Positions 37,054 to 37,524 of a DNA stretch of 37,524 nucleotides are shown here, in pieces. The notes under the pieces are model-generated. The model searched no databases. It was given only the letters and a program-made list of their open reading frames with translations, and had not been told where the DNA came from. Each line of letters begins with the position of its first letter. Positions within the stretch are counted from its first letter, which is position 1. Source of the stretch: an uncultured Planctomycetaceae bacterium (GTDB taxonomy: Bacteria > Planctomycetota > Planctomycetia > Pirellulales > Pirellulaceae). The translations under genes and the position numbers were made by a program. The DNA lies in NCBI GenBank assembly GCA_903863885.1, contig CAIPEB010000057.1:1-37524 (forward strand), written 5' to 3'.

Positions 37054-37069
37054 GGGCATCTGGCTTGCA
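37054..37069 (+). promoter_or_regulatory. Sigma-54 (-24/-12) promoter facing the MBL-fold fragment
   Basis: The site reads GGGCATC-TGGC-TTGCA with exact GG-N10-GC spacing (GG at 37055-37056, GC at 37067-37068). A second, weaker register (TGGCTTG-CATT-AAGCA, 37061-37076) overlaps it. It is about 100 bp downstream of the 36929-36955 array and points away from the activator gene. Confidence 0.55.
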
Positions 37070-37198
37070 TTAAGCAGAGAGAGACAAAGAACAATGCCGT
37101 CAAACTGGGACTGTGGTTCCGGGGTAGCGGCGGGCGAAAACACCGGCAGTGGTTTTCGTTTCGCACTCAGGCCGTTGTCAACGCCCAGTGACCAGTCC

Positions 37199-37303
37199 AT
37201 TCGCACTACCACGCTCATTGAAAAATGCGTCCTCGGCCCGAGTCTGCTCGCCGAACACGTTCTCTCCTTCTGGGTGGAATGGGACGGTCGAACGCGGCTG
37301 CAT
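37199..37303 (+). pseudogene. N-terminal fragment of an MBL-fold metallohydrolase
   Basis: About 35 codons read TTTLIEKCVLGPSLLAEHVL then SFWVEWDGRTRL, matching the start of MBL-fold hydrolases that continue into LFDTG and the metal site. The EHGLS motif is altered to EHVLS and the sequence breaks off at HVW, where a recombinase-like frame takes over. Upstream, an in-frame ATG at 37094 exists, but the residues between do not look like this family. MBL-fold genes are frequent neighbours of DUF5320/Mrp-type genes, so this may be a lost member of the sigma-54 regulon. Confidence 0.5.
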
Positions 37304-37305
37304 GT

Positions 37306-37524
37306 ATGGCTGAGGAGCCTCCACGCATTCGAGCCTTGGCCTACTGCTTTCAATCGGTCAAGGACCCGTTCGGGTTATCGGTGGGCCAACAGCGGCAAGC
37401 CGTCCACGAGCGGGCGACCGGGCACGACATCGAGATCATGCGGGAGTTTTCACAGGTGGGCTACTCGCGAGTTCGACGCGGCGAACTCGATGAAATGCTC
37501 CGTCAATGGTCGCCGCTGCGATAG
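37306..37524 (+). pseudogene. N-terminal fragment of a serine recombinase (resolvase-like)
   Basis: A 72-codon frame ends with TAG at the last base. It resembles the start of a resolvase/invertase domain: RALAYCFQSVKDPFGLSVGQ (intact relatives read RAxxYxRVSTxxQ with catalytic Ser), then HDIEIMREFSQVGYSRVRRG and ELDEMLRQW. The Arg before the catalytic Ser is replaced and the chain stops at about half of the catalytic domain. It suggests past mobile-element activity at the right end. Confidence 0.45.

Noticed and set aside
1-37524. tRNA, rRNA, CRISPR array, intact transposase
   Set aside because: None was seen by eye on either strand; only fragments of a recombinase and a snap-back repeat are present.

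Overview
The window is GC-rich bacterial DNA, most likely from a planctomycete (PVC group). The best marker is the DUF1559 protein at 29066-29980, with its planctomycete-type pseudopilin N-terminus. Secreted glycan-active proteins, URO-D-family methyltransferase homologues and multi-PAS sensors fit the same lineage. No rRNA, tRNA or CRISPR array was seen.

Left part (1-24.9 kb): a carbohydrate-oriented accessory region. It opens with the N-terminal 624 residues of a multi-PAS sensor (minus strand, cut by the window edge), divergent from a secreted GHL6-like glycosidase; TGATAC operator-like sites lie between them. A URO-D-type methyltransferase fused to a thioredoxin-like domain overlaps a CobW-family GTPase by 4 bp. 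Minus-strand genes for a Tat-exported protein and a BNR-repeat (sialidase-like) protein follow, then a roughly 280-bp snap-back repeat. Next come a 1414-residue secreted ThuA-like plus six-hairpin protein, a frameshifted MFS sugar transporter overlapping a second URO-D protein, an AraC remnant, a secreted toroid-like protein, a third URO-D protein, another secreted helical protein, an intact AraC regulator and an L-fucose/L-arabinose isomerase-like enzyme. Together they suggest uptake and breakdown of plant or algal glycans, perhaps including removal of methyl groups (inference).

Right part (25-37.5 kb): a redox and metal region that is partly decayed. It has a DUF5320 protein, a wrecked paralogue of a sigma-54 activator, an IscU/NifU-like scaffold, a ZIP-transporter tail, a hotdog thioesterase, TrmO, and a planctomycete set (metal-binding-like small protein, DUF1559, GH63-like glucosidase). 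These are followed by a striking fusion (NADH:rubredoxin-reductase-like FAD domain, rubredoxin, three membrane helices, two CxxCH cytochrome motifs) and a 32-residue one-helix protein. An intact PAS/AAA+/Fis sigma-54 activator with three clustered cysteines in its PAS domain closes the region, next to fragments of UPF0597, MBL-fold and serine-recombinase genes.

The main discovery is a candidate regulon. Three sigma-54 promoters (25622-25637 minus, 27143-27158 plus, 37054-37069 plus) each have an array of TTGCA/TGCAA boxes about 90-150 bp upstream, and the intact activator sits beside one of these arrays. The arrangement recalls the OrpR system of anaerobic sulfate reducers (a sigma-54 activator that senses redox with an Fe-S cluster in its PAS domain). 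Here it appears in a planctomycete and in partial decay.
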